DNA from: an uncultured Blautia sp. | GTDB taxonomy: Bacteria > Bacillota > Clostridia > Lachnospirales > Lachnospiraceae | Length of the DNA stretch: 46,135 nucleotides | Direction of reading: 5' to 3' | Assembly (NCBI GenBank): GCA_900541985.1 | Contig: UQLX01000019.1 | Location: forward strand, 1-46,135 | Shown: piece after piece, positions 34,004-42,775 of the stretch | Layout: the number at the start of each line of letters is the position of its first letter | How positions within the stretch are numbered: the stretch's first letter is position 1 | The notes under the pieces: model-generated | Databases searched by the model: none | What the model saw: only the letters and a program-made list of their open reading frames with translations | What the model was told of the DNA's origin: nothing | Program-made: the position numbers and the translations under genes

Positions 34004-34223
34004 ATTGCAAATTCAAACTTGTGAGGCTTTTCTTCATCCAAAACAGGTATCACAACTAAATTGATGCATAACTGTCAATTTATCATAGACAATTGCTCCT
34101 CCATAGAGTTCACCCCTCTTCCTATCCATCAAATAAGAGCAAAGATCTTTTTCCTTTCACACTTATCCCATTTGAACAATACGCTTTGTTCGGATCTGAA
34201 AGGAAATTTCTTAAAAATGACAT

Positions 34224-34270
34224 TTAAAAACGTCCTTATAGGTCAAAAACCTACTGGACGTTTTTAATTT
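34224..34270. terminator. Bidirectional terminator
   Basis: aaaaacgtcc and ggacgttttt (34226-34235 and 34256-34265) enclose an inner stem (taggt/accta). T-runs occur on both strands. It separates the plus-strand XRE gene from the convergent ABC-transporter operon. The rest of 34004-34468 shows no gene. Confidence 0.8.
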
Positions 34271-34468
34271 ATTTTTTTTCACAAAACGAATACTCGCTTC
34301 CTGTACTTCCATTTTCCTTCCAATGCAGATATTCTACTATCAAAACTGTGTATATAAGTAAATATCCCCTGTACTGTACAAACACTCAAACTCTATCAGC
34401 GCTTTTCCTGCTCCACTCACGTATCATTCAATTTTCTCCTACAGACTCTCTCTTTAATCGTATTAACC

Positions 34469-35506
34469 CTACATTAAATATATCTCTTTGCCTGTTTCAG
34501 CATTAACCAGCATGACATATTTTTGAGAATTATTATCATTTACTTCCAAATACCAGATTGGTTCTGCCGTATATTGCTGATCTTCATTTATGTATGCACG
34601 CTCATAAAATTTTGCCCGAGTCACTGTATAAGTAGATTCATCTAATAAGTTTTCATACTTTGTTTCTACCGTTGCTGCGATTTCGTCAAAACCTTTTAAC
34701 GGTACATTTTCCCCATCTTCCTGGAAATCATAAAGACCATACACACGCAGGCTTTCTATCCCCCGTGTAGAACAAACAGCAACCACTGGACTGGACTCTG
34801 GCGTATCATATGCAAGCGCCTGTGCCATAACCGATAATTCAGGATACACAGGAATCCCACTTACTGTCTGCCTTGCATATACGATACATACATCATCCTC
34901 GTTTGTCCACTCAGGCTTTCGTTTACTCTCTTCCAGCAATCCTTCAGCAACATATTGGTTTTCAATTTCCCGAAGTATATCCGCGCTCAAAGAAGAAGTC
35001 TGAAAAACTAAATTTTCTACTGCATATCCGGCATTTTCAAGAGTTTCTTTTACTTTTTGTACAGCATCCTGATCGTTTACAATAGATTCTGTCGCAGAAG
35101 TAAACTTCTCCATATTCTCCGTATTAGTCACCCCTATTTGAGCATAATAAGCCGATTTTTCCGTTGATACTCCAAACTCCATTCCAATCCCTACATTTGT
35201 ACCATCCGCTAAAACATAATAGTTTTCTTCCGGATACAGATCACTGGCAGGAGTATTATGATGCTCAAGAATTTCTTTTCCCTCTACAAAATTTGCATAT
35301 GCCTTTTCACTATCCGCAAAATGCACACTTTCTAAAATAAATTTGGGAATCTCTTCTCCATTCCAATTCTCTGGAACTTCTAATTCACACTGAAACCTAA
35401 CTTTGCCTGATGCGAATTCCTTTTCATACGTCTGCGCATACGCATTTTGAGTCAGCATAATAAGCGATAAAGCACATATACCTGAAATCATTAAGTCTTT
35501 TCTCAT
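34469..35506 (-). CDS. Secreted protein, paralogue of the lipoprotein at 38193-39299
   Basis: 345 residues with an N-terminal signal peptide ending near AYAQ (no lipobox Cys). The mature part begins EFASGKVRFQCELEVPENW and ends with RAKFYERAYINEDQQYTAEPIWYLEV then VNAETGKEIYL. These blocks recur in the lipoprotein gene at the other end of the same operon (SGKVKFNCELEVPENI, RAKFYERVYLDEGQKYKADPIWYFEV, INAETGKEIFL). The VNAETGKEI ending resembles PepSY/YycI-like folds. It is the last gene of an ABC-exporter operon, so I suspect an extracytoplasmic sensor or immunity factor. The function is unknown. Confidence 0.65.
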   Translation of the reverse strand: MRKDLMISGICALSLIMLTQNAYAQTYEKEFASGKVRFQCELEVPENWNGEEIPKFILESVHFADSEKAYANFVEGKEILEHHNTPASDLYPEENYYVLADGTNVGIGMEFGVSTEKSAYYAQIGVTNTENMEKFTSATESIVNDQDAVQKVKETLENAGYAVENLVFQTSSLSADILREIENQYVAEGLLEESKRKPEWTNEDDVCIVYARQTVSGIPVYPELSVMAQALAYDTPESSPVVAVCSTRGIESLRVYGLYDFQEDGENVPLKGFDEIAATVETKYENLLDESTYTVTRAKFYERAYINEDQQYTAEPIWYLEVNDNNSQKYVMLVNAETGKEIYLM

Positions 35507-35527
35507 TTTTCTGCTCCCACTTACAAA

Positions 35528-36214
35528 TCACGGCGTATAGCGCCCTTCTACATGTAAACTGCTTACATTTGCTTTGCTGATTACCCCTCCCTCCATCTCA
35601 TATACCTCATCGCAAAGAACCTCTATATCCTCCCGATTATGACTGGCCAGAATAATCAGTTTATTTTCTTCTTTCATTTTTAACAGAAGTTCCCGGATTT
35701 CTCTTACCCCGTTTTTGTCCAGACCATTCATAGGTTCATCCAGAATCAAAATTCCCGGATCTTCCATGATGGCCTGTGCAAGAGCAAGTCTCTGACGCAT
35801 ACCCAGTGAATACTTTCCAACCGGTCGCTTCAATGCAGGATCCAAACCAACCTTTCTCAGAACAGAGCAGAGATAATCTTTATTCTTTTTGTTTCGCAAA
35901 GTATAAAGAAATTCCAGATTATGATAGCCACTCCAGGTCCGCAAAAAACCCGGATCCTCAATAATGATCCCCGCATCGGTCAGCATATCCTTATCTTTCC
36001 CCATCACTTTACCATTGACAGTTATCGTTCCCTCATCACAGGAAAGAAAACCGCAAATAGACTTAAACAAAACAGTCTTTCCAGAACCGTTGTGCCCTAC
36101 AAGACCATAAATTTTGCCACTTTCACATAAAAGTGAAACATCCTTTAAAACTTTGTTATCTTTGAAGCTTTTACTTACATGAGATACTTCAATTACGTAA
36201 TCCTGCCTGTCCAT
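35528..36214 (-). CDS. ABC transporter ATPase (bacteriocin/antibiotic-export type)
   Basis: 228 residues from the ATG at 36214, chosen for the GAGGAG 8 nt upstream. Walker A is GLVGHNGSGKT, the ABC signature is YSLGMRQRLALAQ, Walker B is ILILDEPMNGLD and the switch His is in LASHN. It resembles the CcmA/BcrA/LanF branch of exporters. Two multi-membrane proteins encoded just upstream (36230-37090, 37101-37865) are the permease partners. Exporters of this kind give immunity to lantibiotics or pump peptides; the substrate is unknown. The LytTR two-component system upstream probably controls the operon. Confidence 0.9.
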   Translation of the reverse strand: MDRQDYVIEVSHVSKSFKDNKVLKDVSLLCESGKIYGLVGHNGSGKTVLFKSICGFLSCDEGTITVNGKVMGKDKDMLTDAGIIIEDPGFLRTWSGYHNLEFLYTLRNKKNKDYLCSVLRKVGLDPALKRPVGKYSLGMRQRLALAQAIMEDPGILILDEPMNGLDKNGVREIRELLLKMKEENKLIILASHNREDIEVLCDEVYEMEGGVISKANVSSLHVEGRYTP

Positions 36215-36229
36215 ATATTTCACTCCTCG

Positions 36230-37090
36230 CTATATATCCTCATTTTCCCAGTTAAATTCTATTTTTTTTACCTTTATTAAAATAATGACCGTCATACACA
36301 AAATCCCTGCTATTAAAAATCCAAACATATAAGGTATAGATGGCAGCCAATAGTAACCATAATCCGGGGTTGCAATCCTTGCCAGTTCAGCCCATATCGT
36401 CGGGATAAAAAAGGCCAGTTTATGACGTATCATGGGATGTATATTCAGCACGGGAAATAGAGCGATTGCCAGGGCAAGACCACCTGCAACTGCAGCAATC
36501 TTATTCAAAAACAAACTTAGCAGGAACATCAGAACCCCAATAAATGTACAGATACAGGCACAAAGAAGAATCTCCAGCCCTATAAGCTGTAATGGCGAAA
36601 ATTCAGAGAAAATCTCGTAATAAATAGACACAGAACTATCAAACTGCGTAAGAACCCTTGTCGTTGCTGCCGTTCTCAGCAGCTTTCCCCATTCATTGCT
36701 CCATTCAATGTCCGGTAAAAGAGGAAGTATTGTGCAGATGACTGCCACAACAGTAAGAACAATGGAACGGATAAAAATCCCTCCTATTTGCCCTAATGCC
36801 CAACACTTTCTTCCTACACGGATTGCATGATACATATTCACATGCTGCATAAAAGGCACATCCGAGTTCGCATAAATTACTCCAAACCAAAACATAATCA
36901 GATAAGAAAAACTACACATCGCAAATGGAAATACGCACCAAGAGGACGGGTAGTCCACTGCAACTGAAAACTGTCGGATAGCCCCTACATATGACCGGCT
37001 GACTACAATCATCAATATTACAAAAACTGCCATTTTGCTATTGGCGATTTTCATCATGGAATTTTTCCAGGTATACTGTAATAACTTCAT
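36230..37090 (-). CDS. ABC-2-type permease subunit
   Basis: 286 residues with six predicted membrane segments: MAVFVILMIVVSRSYVGAI, FSYLIMFWFGVIYANS, VLTVVAVICTILPLL, LEILLCACICTFIGVLMFLL, AAVAGGLALAIALFPVL and FGFLIAGILCMTVIILI. It lies between the ATPase gene (15 bp) and the second permease gene (10 bp). It is likely one half of the membrane channel. There is no sequence motif for the substrate. Confidence 0.75.
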   Translation of the reverse strand: MKLLQYTWKNSMMKIANSKMAVFVILMIVVSRSYVGAIRQFSVAVDYPSSWCVFPFAMCSFSYLIMFWFGVIYANSDVPFMQHVNMYHAIRVGRKCWALGQIGGIFIRSIVLTVVAVICTILPLLPDIEWSNEWGKLLRTAATTRVLTQFDSSVSIYYEIFSEFSPLQLIGLEILLCACICTFIGVLMFLLSLFLNKIAAVAGGLALAIALFPVLNIHPMIRHKLAFFIPTIWAELARIATPDYGYYWLPSIPYMFGFLIAGILCMTVIILIKVKKIEFNWENEDI

Positions 37091-37100
37091 ACTCCCACCT

Positions 37101-37865
37101 CTATAATCTGCTTTTTATTTTTTTGTAGATTCCCCAGGTAAGCAGTGCCGAAAAACACAAGCTACAGCCAAAGACTGTAAGAAAGTACTGTATATCCGTC
37201 GAAAACCGATTCAAGGTCGGATATATCAGCATTACGCTGAACCAGCCCTTTCCACGATATTCCAATAATATCTGCTGTATTAAAATAGGTGTGATCAATA
37301 TCAGCATTTTATTAGAAACAAACATAGACAGAAATGAAGCCGCCAATGACAAGGTCCCTGCCAGCATTCCCATTTGCAATGCACATAAAAAAACATAAAA
37401 CCAGTAGTGTTCTCCGGCAATCAGTGAACCGTACATTCCTTCCATAAAAATATCCTGTAATCCCTCTGAAGTCCAAGGTATCTTTAACCTTATAGACGCA
37501 ACAAACAGAAGGCTTCCCAAAACCATAGTGATCACAGACGATCCATAAACAACCACTGCCTTGGATACCACATATTTCCATGTATTTCCTCTGTTGATGC
37601 TATATCTGGCATATTTATACTCCAAATCCTCACAAAACACAGTTGCATAAGAAAATGCACAAAAAACATAGGCAATCATGATTCCGGACATACCAACAGC
37701 GAAATCGTATGTATCCAACGCATTTCCATTTACCATTCCCTCAGTAAATGCAGAATCTTCAAGTGAAAACCACATGGATATTGCAACACCCACAATGCCT
37801 AAATATATTGGATAATTTTTTATCAGACGACGGATATCCGTTTTTAAATAATGTGCTCTATTCAT
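37101..37865 (-). CDS. ABC-2-type permease subunit, second
   Basis: 254 residues from the ATG at 37865 (MNRAHYLKTDIRRLIKNYPI), which has AAAGGAGAG upstream; an upstream extension to 37940 is a frame artefact within the preceding gene. Six hydrophobic segments are visible, among them YPIYLGIVGVAISMWFSL, FYVFLCALQMGMLAGTLSLA and YFLTVFGCSLCFSALLTWG. It overlaps the preceding small gene by 8 bp and is 10 bp from the first permease gene. It probably pairs with that permease and the ATPase. Confidence 0.75.
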   Translation of the reverse strand: MNRAHYLKTDIRRLIKNYPIYLGIVGVAISMWFSLEDSAFTEGMVNGNALDTYDFAVGMSGIMIAYVFCAFSYATVFCEDLEYKYARYSINRGNTWKYVVSKAVVVYGSSVITMVLGSLLFVASIRLKIPWTSEGLQDIFMEGMYGSLIAGEHYWFYVFLCALQMGMLAGTLSLAASFLSMFVSNKMLILITPILIQQILLEYRGKGWFSVMLIYPTLNRFSTDIQYFLTVFGCSLCFSALLTWGIYKKIKSRL

Positions 37866-38169
37866 CCGCTTCTCTCCTTTTGTAAACGGCTCTTTTGCTA
37901 CAGAAAAAAATAAATATACAAATACCTGCAGCAAAACCACTTACATCTATCAGGAATAACATCCTTTTTTTTATTTTTCTTTGTTTCTCCTTTTCTTTAA
38001 TCAGCTCTTTGCTTGTTTCTAGAATTGTATCCAATTTGTCATAAGGTATCTTCATGTCTCTGATTTTTCTATATATTTCTCTCTCACACTCATTCGGAGC
38101 ATTTTCTATACATTTATTAAGCCTTCTTCGTTCTTCTACAATCGAATAAGGAATTGTGGATTTATTCAT
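37858..38169 (-). CDS. Small protein with one C-terminal membrane helix
   Basis: 103 residues. The N-terminal two thirds are charged and helical (IVEERRRLNKCIENAPNECE, YRKIRDMKIPYDKLDTILET). They are followed by a basic stretch, one membrane segment (MLFLIDVSGFAAGICIFIFF) and a basic end. It sits between the lipoprotein gene and the permeases and overlaps the second permease by 8 bp. It could be an accessory or immunity component of the transporter. No family recognised. Confidence 0.6.
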   Translation of the reverse strand: MNKSTIPYSIVEERRRLNKCIENAPNECEREIYRKIRDMKIPYDKLDTILETSKELIKEKEKQRKIKKRMLFLIDVSGFAAGICIFIFFCSKRAVYKRREADE

Positions 38170-38192
38170 AAAACATCCCTTTCACTAATCTT

Positions 38193-39299
38193 TTATTGCA
38201 AGAATATTTCCTTTCCTGTTTCCGCATTAATTAAGGTTACAGATTTACTTGTATTATTTTCGACTACTTCAAAATACCAGATAGGGTCTGCCTTATATTT
38301 TTGTCCCTCATCCAAATATACCCTTTCATAAAATTTTGCTCTCGTCACTTCATATTCCGCATCGTTTAAAATATTCTCAAATTTTTCCTCAACCACAGCA
38401 GCAATATTCTCGAAAGGCTTCAGCGTAACTTGTTGTTTTCCCTTTTCAAATTCATAAACGCCGCTGATGCCCAGCGTTTCTATTCCCCGGGTAGAATATA
38501 TTGCCTGAATCGGGGCATTATCCGGAGTATCATATGCCATAACTCTGGCAATACTCATCATTTCATGAAAAATGGGAATATCTTCATATTTTTGATACCC
38601 GTAAATAAAATATGCGTCATCTTCCTGACTCCAACTTTCCTTTCTTTTTTCTTCTGCCAAATAACCTTCCTGTAAATATTGTTCTTCCAGTTTTTTCATT
38701 GTCTGAAAATTCAAGGGGTAACAGGCAAATATAAGGTCTTCTGAATGGTATCCCAATTCATCTATTATTTTTTTTAATTCTGTAATACATTCTTCGCCAC
38801 TTTTAAAAGAAACTTCCGTTTCTTCAAATACAGCTTGATTGTCTGGATTAGTTACACCGATATTTAAATAATATTTACTATTACTGCTTCCATAAGCAAT
38901 GCCTTCATTTATATCAAGACTTTCATCATTTGCAAATAGATAATAGTCTTCTGGTGCCCTCCCTTCATCTACCGAAATTTCTGGTTTTTCAATTATTTCT
39001 TTTCCTTCACCGAATATAGTCCATGCTTTTTCTCTGTCACATCTATATAGTCCCTTTACATCAACTGTGCTTATAGCTTGTCCTTTTATATTTTCCGGCA
39101 CTTCCAACTCACAATTAAATTTTACCTTCCCTGAATTAGATGTTTTTTCATATTTTTCCGGAAATCTATATTCAGCTTCTTCCGTTGAAACTATTTCTTC
39201 CCCTGCTTTTTCTTTGACATCTACAGAACTCTTGTTACATCCAGCCAAAACCGAACATGCACATAATATCAGACTAAAACCTCTTATTTTTTTCATCAT
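38193..39299 (-). CDS. Lipoprotein, first gene of the ABC-exporter operon
   Basis: 368 residues with a lipoprotein signal (LILCACSVLAGCNKS). The body shares many blocks with the secreted protein at 34469-35506: SGKVKFNCELEVPENI, the NIGVTNPDN element, the AYDTPD and STRGIE segments, RAKFYERVYLDEGQKYKADP and INAETGKEIF. It therefore belongs to the same unnamed family. The ATG at 39299 (or 39296) has AGGAG upstream. Lipid anchoring outside the membrane, next to a two-component system and an exporter, suggests a sensor or protective role against an extracellular peptide. A direct-repeat promoter region lies at 39383-39448. Confidence 0.65.
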   Translation of the reverse strand: MMKKIRGFSLILCACSVLAGCNKSSVDVKEKAGEEIVSTEEAEYRFPEKYEKTSNSGKVKFNCELEVPENIKGQAISTVDVKGLYRCDREKAWTIFGEGKEIIEKPEISVDEGRAPEDYYLFANDESLDINEGIAYGSSNSKYYLNIGVTNPDNQAVFEETEVSFKSGEECITELKKIIDELGYHSEDLIFACYPLNFQTMKKLEEQYLQEGYLAEEKRKESWSQEDDAYFIYGYQKYEDIPIFHEMMSIARVMAYDTPDNAPIQAIYSTRGIETLGISGVYEFEKGKQQVTLKPFENIAAVVEEKFENILNDAEYEVTRAKFYERVYLDEGQKYKADPIWYFEVVENNTSKSVTLINAETGKEIFLQ

Positions 39300-39382
39300 A
39301 TTTTTTCTCCTATAATTCAGCTAAGGGATACAGTATGTGTATTCCCTATCCATTGGCTTGCACCTTCCTTTGAAGTGATTGA

Positions 39383-39448
39383 ATTGTAGCATACAATTAT
39401 TGATTATTTATTCGATTGTCAAAATTCGCCCACGATTTTGTCAAAATT
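39383..39448 (-). promoter_or_regulatory. LytTR-type direct repeats and extended -10 promoter
   Basis: On the minus strand AATTTTGACA occurs twice (plus 39439-39448 and 39417-39426), separated by 12 bp (22-bp period, two helical turns). Downstream is an extended -10, TGCTACAAT (plus 39383-39391), without a good -35. This is the typical layout of promoters activated by LytTR response regulators. Such a regulator is encoded by the gene upstream. Confidence 0.65.
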
Positions 39449-39467
39449 AGACTTTTCTTTCAAGTAA

Positions 39468-39494
39468 AAAAGAGACCCCTAACGAGTCTCTTAG
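39468..39494 (-). terminator. Terminator overlapping the histidine kinase stop codon
   Basis: aagagac (39470-39476) and gtctctt (39486-39492) form a stem with a 9-nt loop and are followed on the minus strand by TTTTTTAC. It overlaps the last codon and stop of the kinase gene and insulates the exporter operon. Confidence 0.75.
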
Positions 39495-40768
39495 TTTTTA
39501 ATCCGCGACATATATAAAAGAACCTGAACACAGAATCTATTAGATGTATAATCTATTTTTATTTCTCCTCCATTGTCAATGACCACCTTTTTTACATTTT
39601 CTAATCCAATACCATGTATTGCAAGTTCTGGCTGAGTTGTCTGCAGTCCATTTCTCTTTTCAAGGATTTTTCCTGAATAGCTGTTTTCTATAAAGATTAA
39701 TAACACCTCTTGTTTTATTTGCATTTTTATAGTTAGTAACTTTTCCTTCGATTTACTGGCCTCTCTTACCGCATTATCTACCAGATTCCCCAAAATCACG
39801 CAAATATTAAAATTATTAAAATATAGATCTTCCGGAATATTTATTTGAACATCTACCTGATTCAGCGTCTTGTTTGCTTTCTGCAGCATATAATTTAATA
39901 CTCCGTCTATTTCCTGATTACCTGTAGTTGAATATTCTTTTGGATTTAGCATAAAATCCTTCATGCCGCTTAAATATTTTATCATGTCGTCATTATTATT
40001 TTTTTTAGCCATTGCAGACAACTCAATGATATGATGTTTTATATCATGCCTCAATGCTTTCACCCGTTCTTCCGATTCTCTGGCTATATCTAATTGATAA
40101 GAATAAACTTCTAACATCTGTTTAAATACCTGCTCATTCATACGGGCAGAATAAAATTTAAGGAGTGAATGATACAGATAAAAAATGAGAATATTAATAA
40201 AAAGAAGCGCCAGTGCTGCAAAAATAACAATTTCTTTTATTTCATGCGCAACAATAATCAGATAATATATATATACAATACTGACAACCGGAACCATTAA
40301 AAGTGCAGCCATATTTAATGCCGGTAATGTAATTTCTTTTTCGGGTTCTGTTGTCCTCTGGATAATAATTGCAATAAATAATAAAGCAAAGCTGGTGATA
40401 CATTCATATACCTGATTCACCGGCTGTCCCATCGTATATTTTGTTAAAGATAAAATGACAATGCTGTCAACCAAAGCATTAATCACATATATAATAAATA
40501 CAGCCAAACATTTCTTTGTTTTCTTTATGCGGTATGGAAAAAAAATCAAAAAAAGACTTGTAATGTTTGACAAAATATTCATAGCCGGAGAGGAAAATAG
40601 CAAGCTTATCGCACTTGTACATGCCCAGCCTATAATATATAAAATAGAGACATGCTTCCATCTACTCTCTTCTTTTTGCACAAAAATACCAACAAAATAC
40701 TTCAATGCGTAAAAACGTAATGCATTTGCCAGTAACGCTATAATACCATTAAATATTTTTAAACTCAT
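39491..40768 (-). CDS. AgrC-like GHKL sensor histidine kinase
   Basis: 425 residues from the ATG at 40768 (GGAGAG upstream). Six or more hydrophobic helices form the N-terminal half. The phospho-acceptor motif is ALRHDIKHHIIE, followed by NQEIDGVLNYML and the N-box GNLVDNAVREA. The G-box IHGIGLENVKKVV is also present, all as in peptide-sensing HPK10 kinases (AgrC/ComD). It overlaps the response regulator gene by 20 bp. The signal may be an extracellular peptide, but no autoinducer precursor gene was found nearby. Confidence 0.85.
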   Translation of the reverse strand: MSLKIFNGIIALLANALRFYALKYFVGIFVQKEESRWKHVSILYIIGWACTSAISLLFSSPAMNILSNITSLFLIFFPYRIKKTKKCLAVFIIYVINALVDSIVILSLTKYTMGQPVNQVYECITSFALLFIAIIIQRTTEPEKEITLPALNMAALLMVPVVSIVYIYYLIIVAHEIKEIVIFAALALLFINILIFYLYHSLLKFYSARMNEQVFKQMLEVYSYQLDIARESEERVKALRHDIKHHIIELSAMAKKNNNDDMIKYLSGMKDFMLNPKEYSTTGNQEIDGVLNYMLQKANKTLNQVDVQINIPEDLYFNNFNICVILGNLVDNAVREASKSKEKLLTIKMQIKQEVLLIFIENSYSGKILEKRNGLQTTQPELAIHGIGLENVKKVVIDNGGEIKIDYTSNRFCVQVLLYMSRIKN

Positions 40769-41471
40769 CTGCAGCACTCTCCAAAATCTTTCTTCGTACA
40801 TCTGCACGATTAATTTTACTTATATTTAGTACATCTTCATTCAGCATTTTTACCCACTCGTATGTAAATTCCTTTACATAATTTTTATTTACTAAATACG
40901 ATTTATGTATTCTTAAAAAAACATTTTCTGGAATTCGTTTTTCAATCTCATTCAATTTTCCATAAAATGTTCTAATCTCTTTTTTCATTACAATATTAAT
41001 TTTTCGTCCAGTACTTTGAAAATACAAAATATCTTTATACGAAATGCGATATGTACTATTTTGAGTTTGGAACTCAAATCCCACACTATTTTTTTCCGAT
41101 ATACGATAAATATTATCCAAAACATGATATATCTTCGCCGGTTCTATTGGCTTTACCAAAAAATCAAATGGTCGATTTTGAAAAAGCTGTAATGCATAAT
41201 TTTCCTTTGAAGATATATATATCAAAAATATATTCTCTTCTTCAAGAACCTCTCTTATATATTTGCCTACCATAACTCCATCTTTCCCTGGCAATTCTAT
41301 ATCCAGAAAAAGAATGTTTATTTTCTCTCTTTTCAAATAATCCAACAAAGTATCTCCAGAATAAAAAACTTCTGTCACAAGTGAAACGCTCTTCTCTTTC
41401 GCATATTTCAGTATAATCTCTTCTAGCTCGGAACATGTGCTTTTTTCATCATCGCAAATTACAGTCTTCAT
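40749..41471 (-). CDS. LytTR-family response regulator
   Basis: 240 residues from the ATG at 41471 (AGGAGGG 8 nt upstream). The receiver domain has TVICDDEKSTCSELEE and the phospho-acceptor Asp in NILFLDIELPGKDG, with the Lys in FLVKPIEPAKI. The C-terminal LytTR domain has YRISYKDILYFQSTGRKINI, LRIHKSYLVNKNYVKEF and INRADVRRKIL. Regulators of this type (AgrA, ComE) bind 9- to 10-bp direct repeats about 12 bp apart, as seen at 39417-39448. It is the first gene of the two-component operon. Confidence 0.9.
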   Translation of the reverse strand: MKTVICDDEKSTCSELEEIILKYAKEKSVSLVTEVFYSGDTLLDYLKREKINILFLDIELPGKDGVMVGKYIREVLEEENIFLIYISSKENYALQLFQNRPFDFLVKPIEPAKIYHVLDNIYRISEKNSVGFEFQTQNSTYRISYKDILYFQSTGRKINIVMKKEIRTFYGKLNEIEKRIPENVFLRIHKSYLVNKNYVKEFTYEWVKMLNEDVLNISKINRADVRRKILESAADEFKNI

Positions 41472-41567
41472 TATTTTTCCCTCCTGAAAGTATAATACTC
41501 TCTCGGTATCATTCATGCAAGTCATTTCCTTTTTAACCTTCATCCAAAGCTGTCTTTAGATATTTAT

Positions 41568-41595
41568 AGTATATTTTAAGCAAAATCATTGTCAA
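41568..41595 (-). promoter_or_regulatory. Promoter of the two-component operon
   Basis: Minus-strand TTGACA (plus 41590-41595), a 16-bp spacer and TATACT (plus 41568-41573), about 95 bp before the regulator start. It lies in a very AT-rich gap between the two-component genes and the mobilization genes. Confidence 0.7.
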
Positions 41596-41686
41596 ATAGA
41601 TGTCTAAAATCAAATAAAATTGCTGAATTTTTTGATCCATCTTTTCAAATTCCTACTTTGTCACATTCTATTATTTCGGAGTCTGG

Positions 41687-42775
41687 TTAAATAAAATTTT
41701 TCCGAAAATAATTTCTGAGCAACATCATTCCTACATTAATAAATCCAAATAGCAAGATCAAATTCACAGGTAGATATTCTCTGATTACATCTCCAAGTAC
41801 TGCAATCCCCGAAAGACTTCCCAGCAAAAACATCTGTGAAATTTCATCCCACATTTTTTTGTATCTTTTTATTACTTTCACGATTGTTACCATAACGATT
41901 GCCAATATAAAAAGCACAGCTACAATCGCCAGAATCCTAATAATCCATGCTTCTCCGCCTATATATGCTATTTTCTGGTTGAATCCGTTATCATAGGTTG
42001 GATGTACCAACCATTCACAAAATCGAACATACCACATGAATGGAGTCCTGAAAAAATCTATAAAGTCATTCTGAAAAGCACCATTCTGTACGATTGCAAA
42101 CAGGATTACTGTAATGTATCCCATTCCCCAGAAATATTCTATATCCCTCATTTTTTCAGTTCTTGCCTTTACTTCTTTTTTTGCTTTGCGGATTTCCAAC
42201 TCTGCACTTTTCTTTTCGTTACGGGCTTTGGCTTCTGCCTGTTCCATCTTGTTCTCTGCTTCTTTCTGTTTCTTCTGTGCTTCATCTACTGCTTCAACAG
42301 ATGATTTATTCACCTGTTGAAGCAGTTTAGAGTTCTGGTTCCGAACGTCTCTTATTTCTTCTTCGAGCTGCTCTTGCTCGCTCCTGCTCTTCAAACCATT
42401 CCTGTTCCTCAGATCGTCGTTGCTCTGCTGAAGCCATTGATTCAGCTTCTGCGTTTCGGACAATTCGATTGTCAGACGCTGAATTTCTACGGTTGATTTC
42501 CGAACTTCTTCTCGCAATCTCTGCCTGTCGGATAAGATCTTCTGTTTCTCTTCTTCCAGTGTCTGTATCTGCTTTTTCTGTGTTCGCATGAACTCTTTCG
42601 CTCTCTCGAAACTCTGTACGAGAATATCCCTCTCCACTTTGAGCTTGATCGGTGATTCTTCTGGCATCTGCAATGGCTGCGTCAAGCTCTCTGTAATAGT
42701 TTCTGAGTTCTTCGTCTGCTCTGCTATCTCTGTCGAATGCAACTCTGGATTTTTCCCTATTTCCATTAAATTCAT
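41687..42775 (-). CDS. Coiled-coil membrane protein overlapping the relaxase gene
   Basis: 362 residues from the ATG at 42775, which has AGGAGGG 7 nt upstream, inside the relaxase gene. Residues 35-205 form a long coiled coil (KQIQTLEEEKQKILSDRQRL, QKLNQWLQQSNDDLRN, KKQKEAENKMEQAEAKARNE). The C-terminal 150 residues hold four or so membrane helices (MGYITVILFAIVQNG, ILAIVAVLFILAIVMVTIV, LLGSLSGIAVLGDVI, LILLFGFINVGMMLL). Similar proteins follow the relaxase in clostridial mobilizable elements (DUF6040-like by memory); the role is unknown. The first 449 bp are read in a second frame as the relaxase C-terminus. It may tether relaxosome components to the membrane. Confidence 0.75.
   Translation of the reverse strand: MNLMEIGKNPELHSTEIAEQTKNSETITESLTQPLQMPEESPIKLKVERDILVQSFERAKEFMRTQKKQIQTLEEEKQKILSDRQRLREEVRKSTVEIQRLTIELSETQKLNQWLQQSNDDLRNRNGLKSRSEQEQLEEEIRDVRNQNSKLLQQVNKSSVEAVDEAQKKQKEAENKMEQAEAKARNEKKSAELEIRKAKKEVKARTEKMRDIEYFWGMGYITVILFAIVQNGAFQNDFIDFFRTPFMWYVRFCEWLVHPTYDNGFNQKIAYIGGEAWIIRILAIVAVLFILAIVMVTIVKVIKRYKKMWDEISQMFLLGSLSGIAVLGDVIREYLPVNLILLFGFINVGMMLLRNYFRKNFI

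Noticed and set aside
40455..40712. Search for an AgrD- or ComC-like peptide gene near the LytTR system
   Set aside because: Only shadow frames inside the kinase gene were found; none has a leader plus processing motif.
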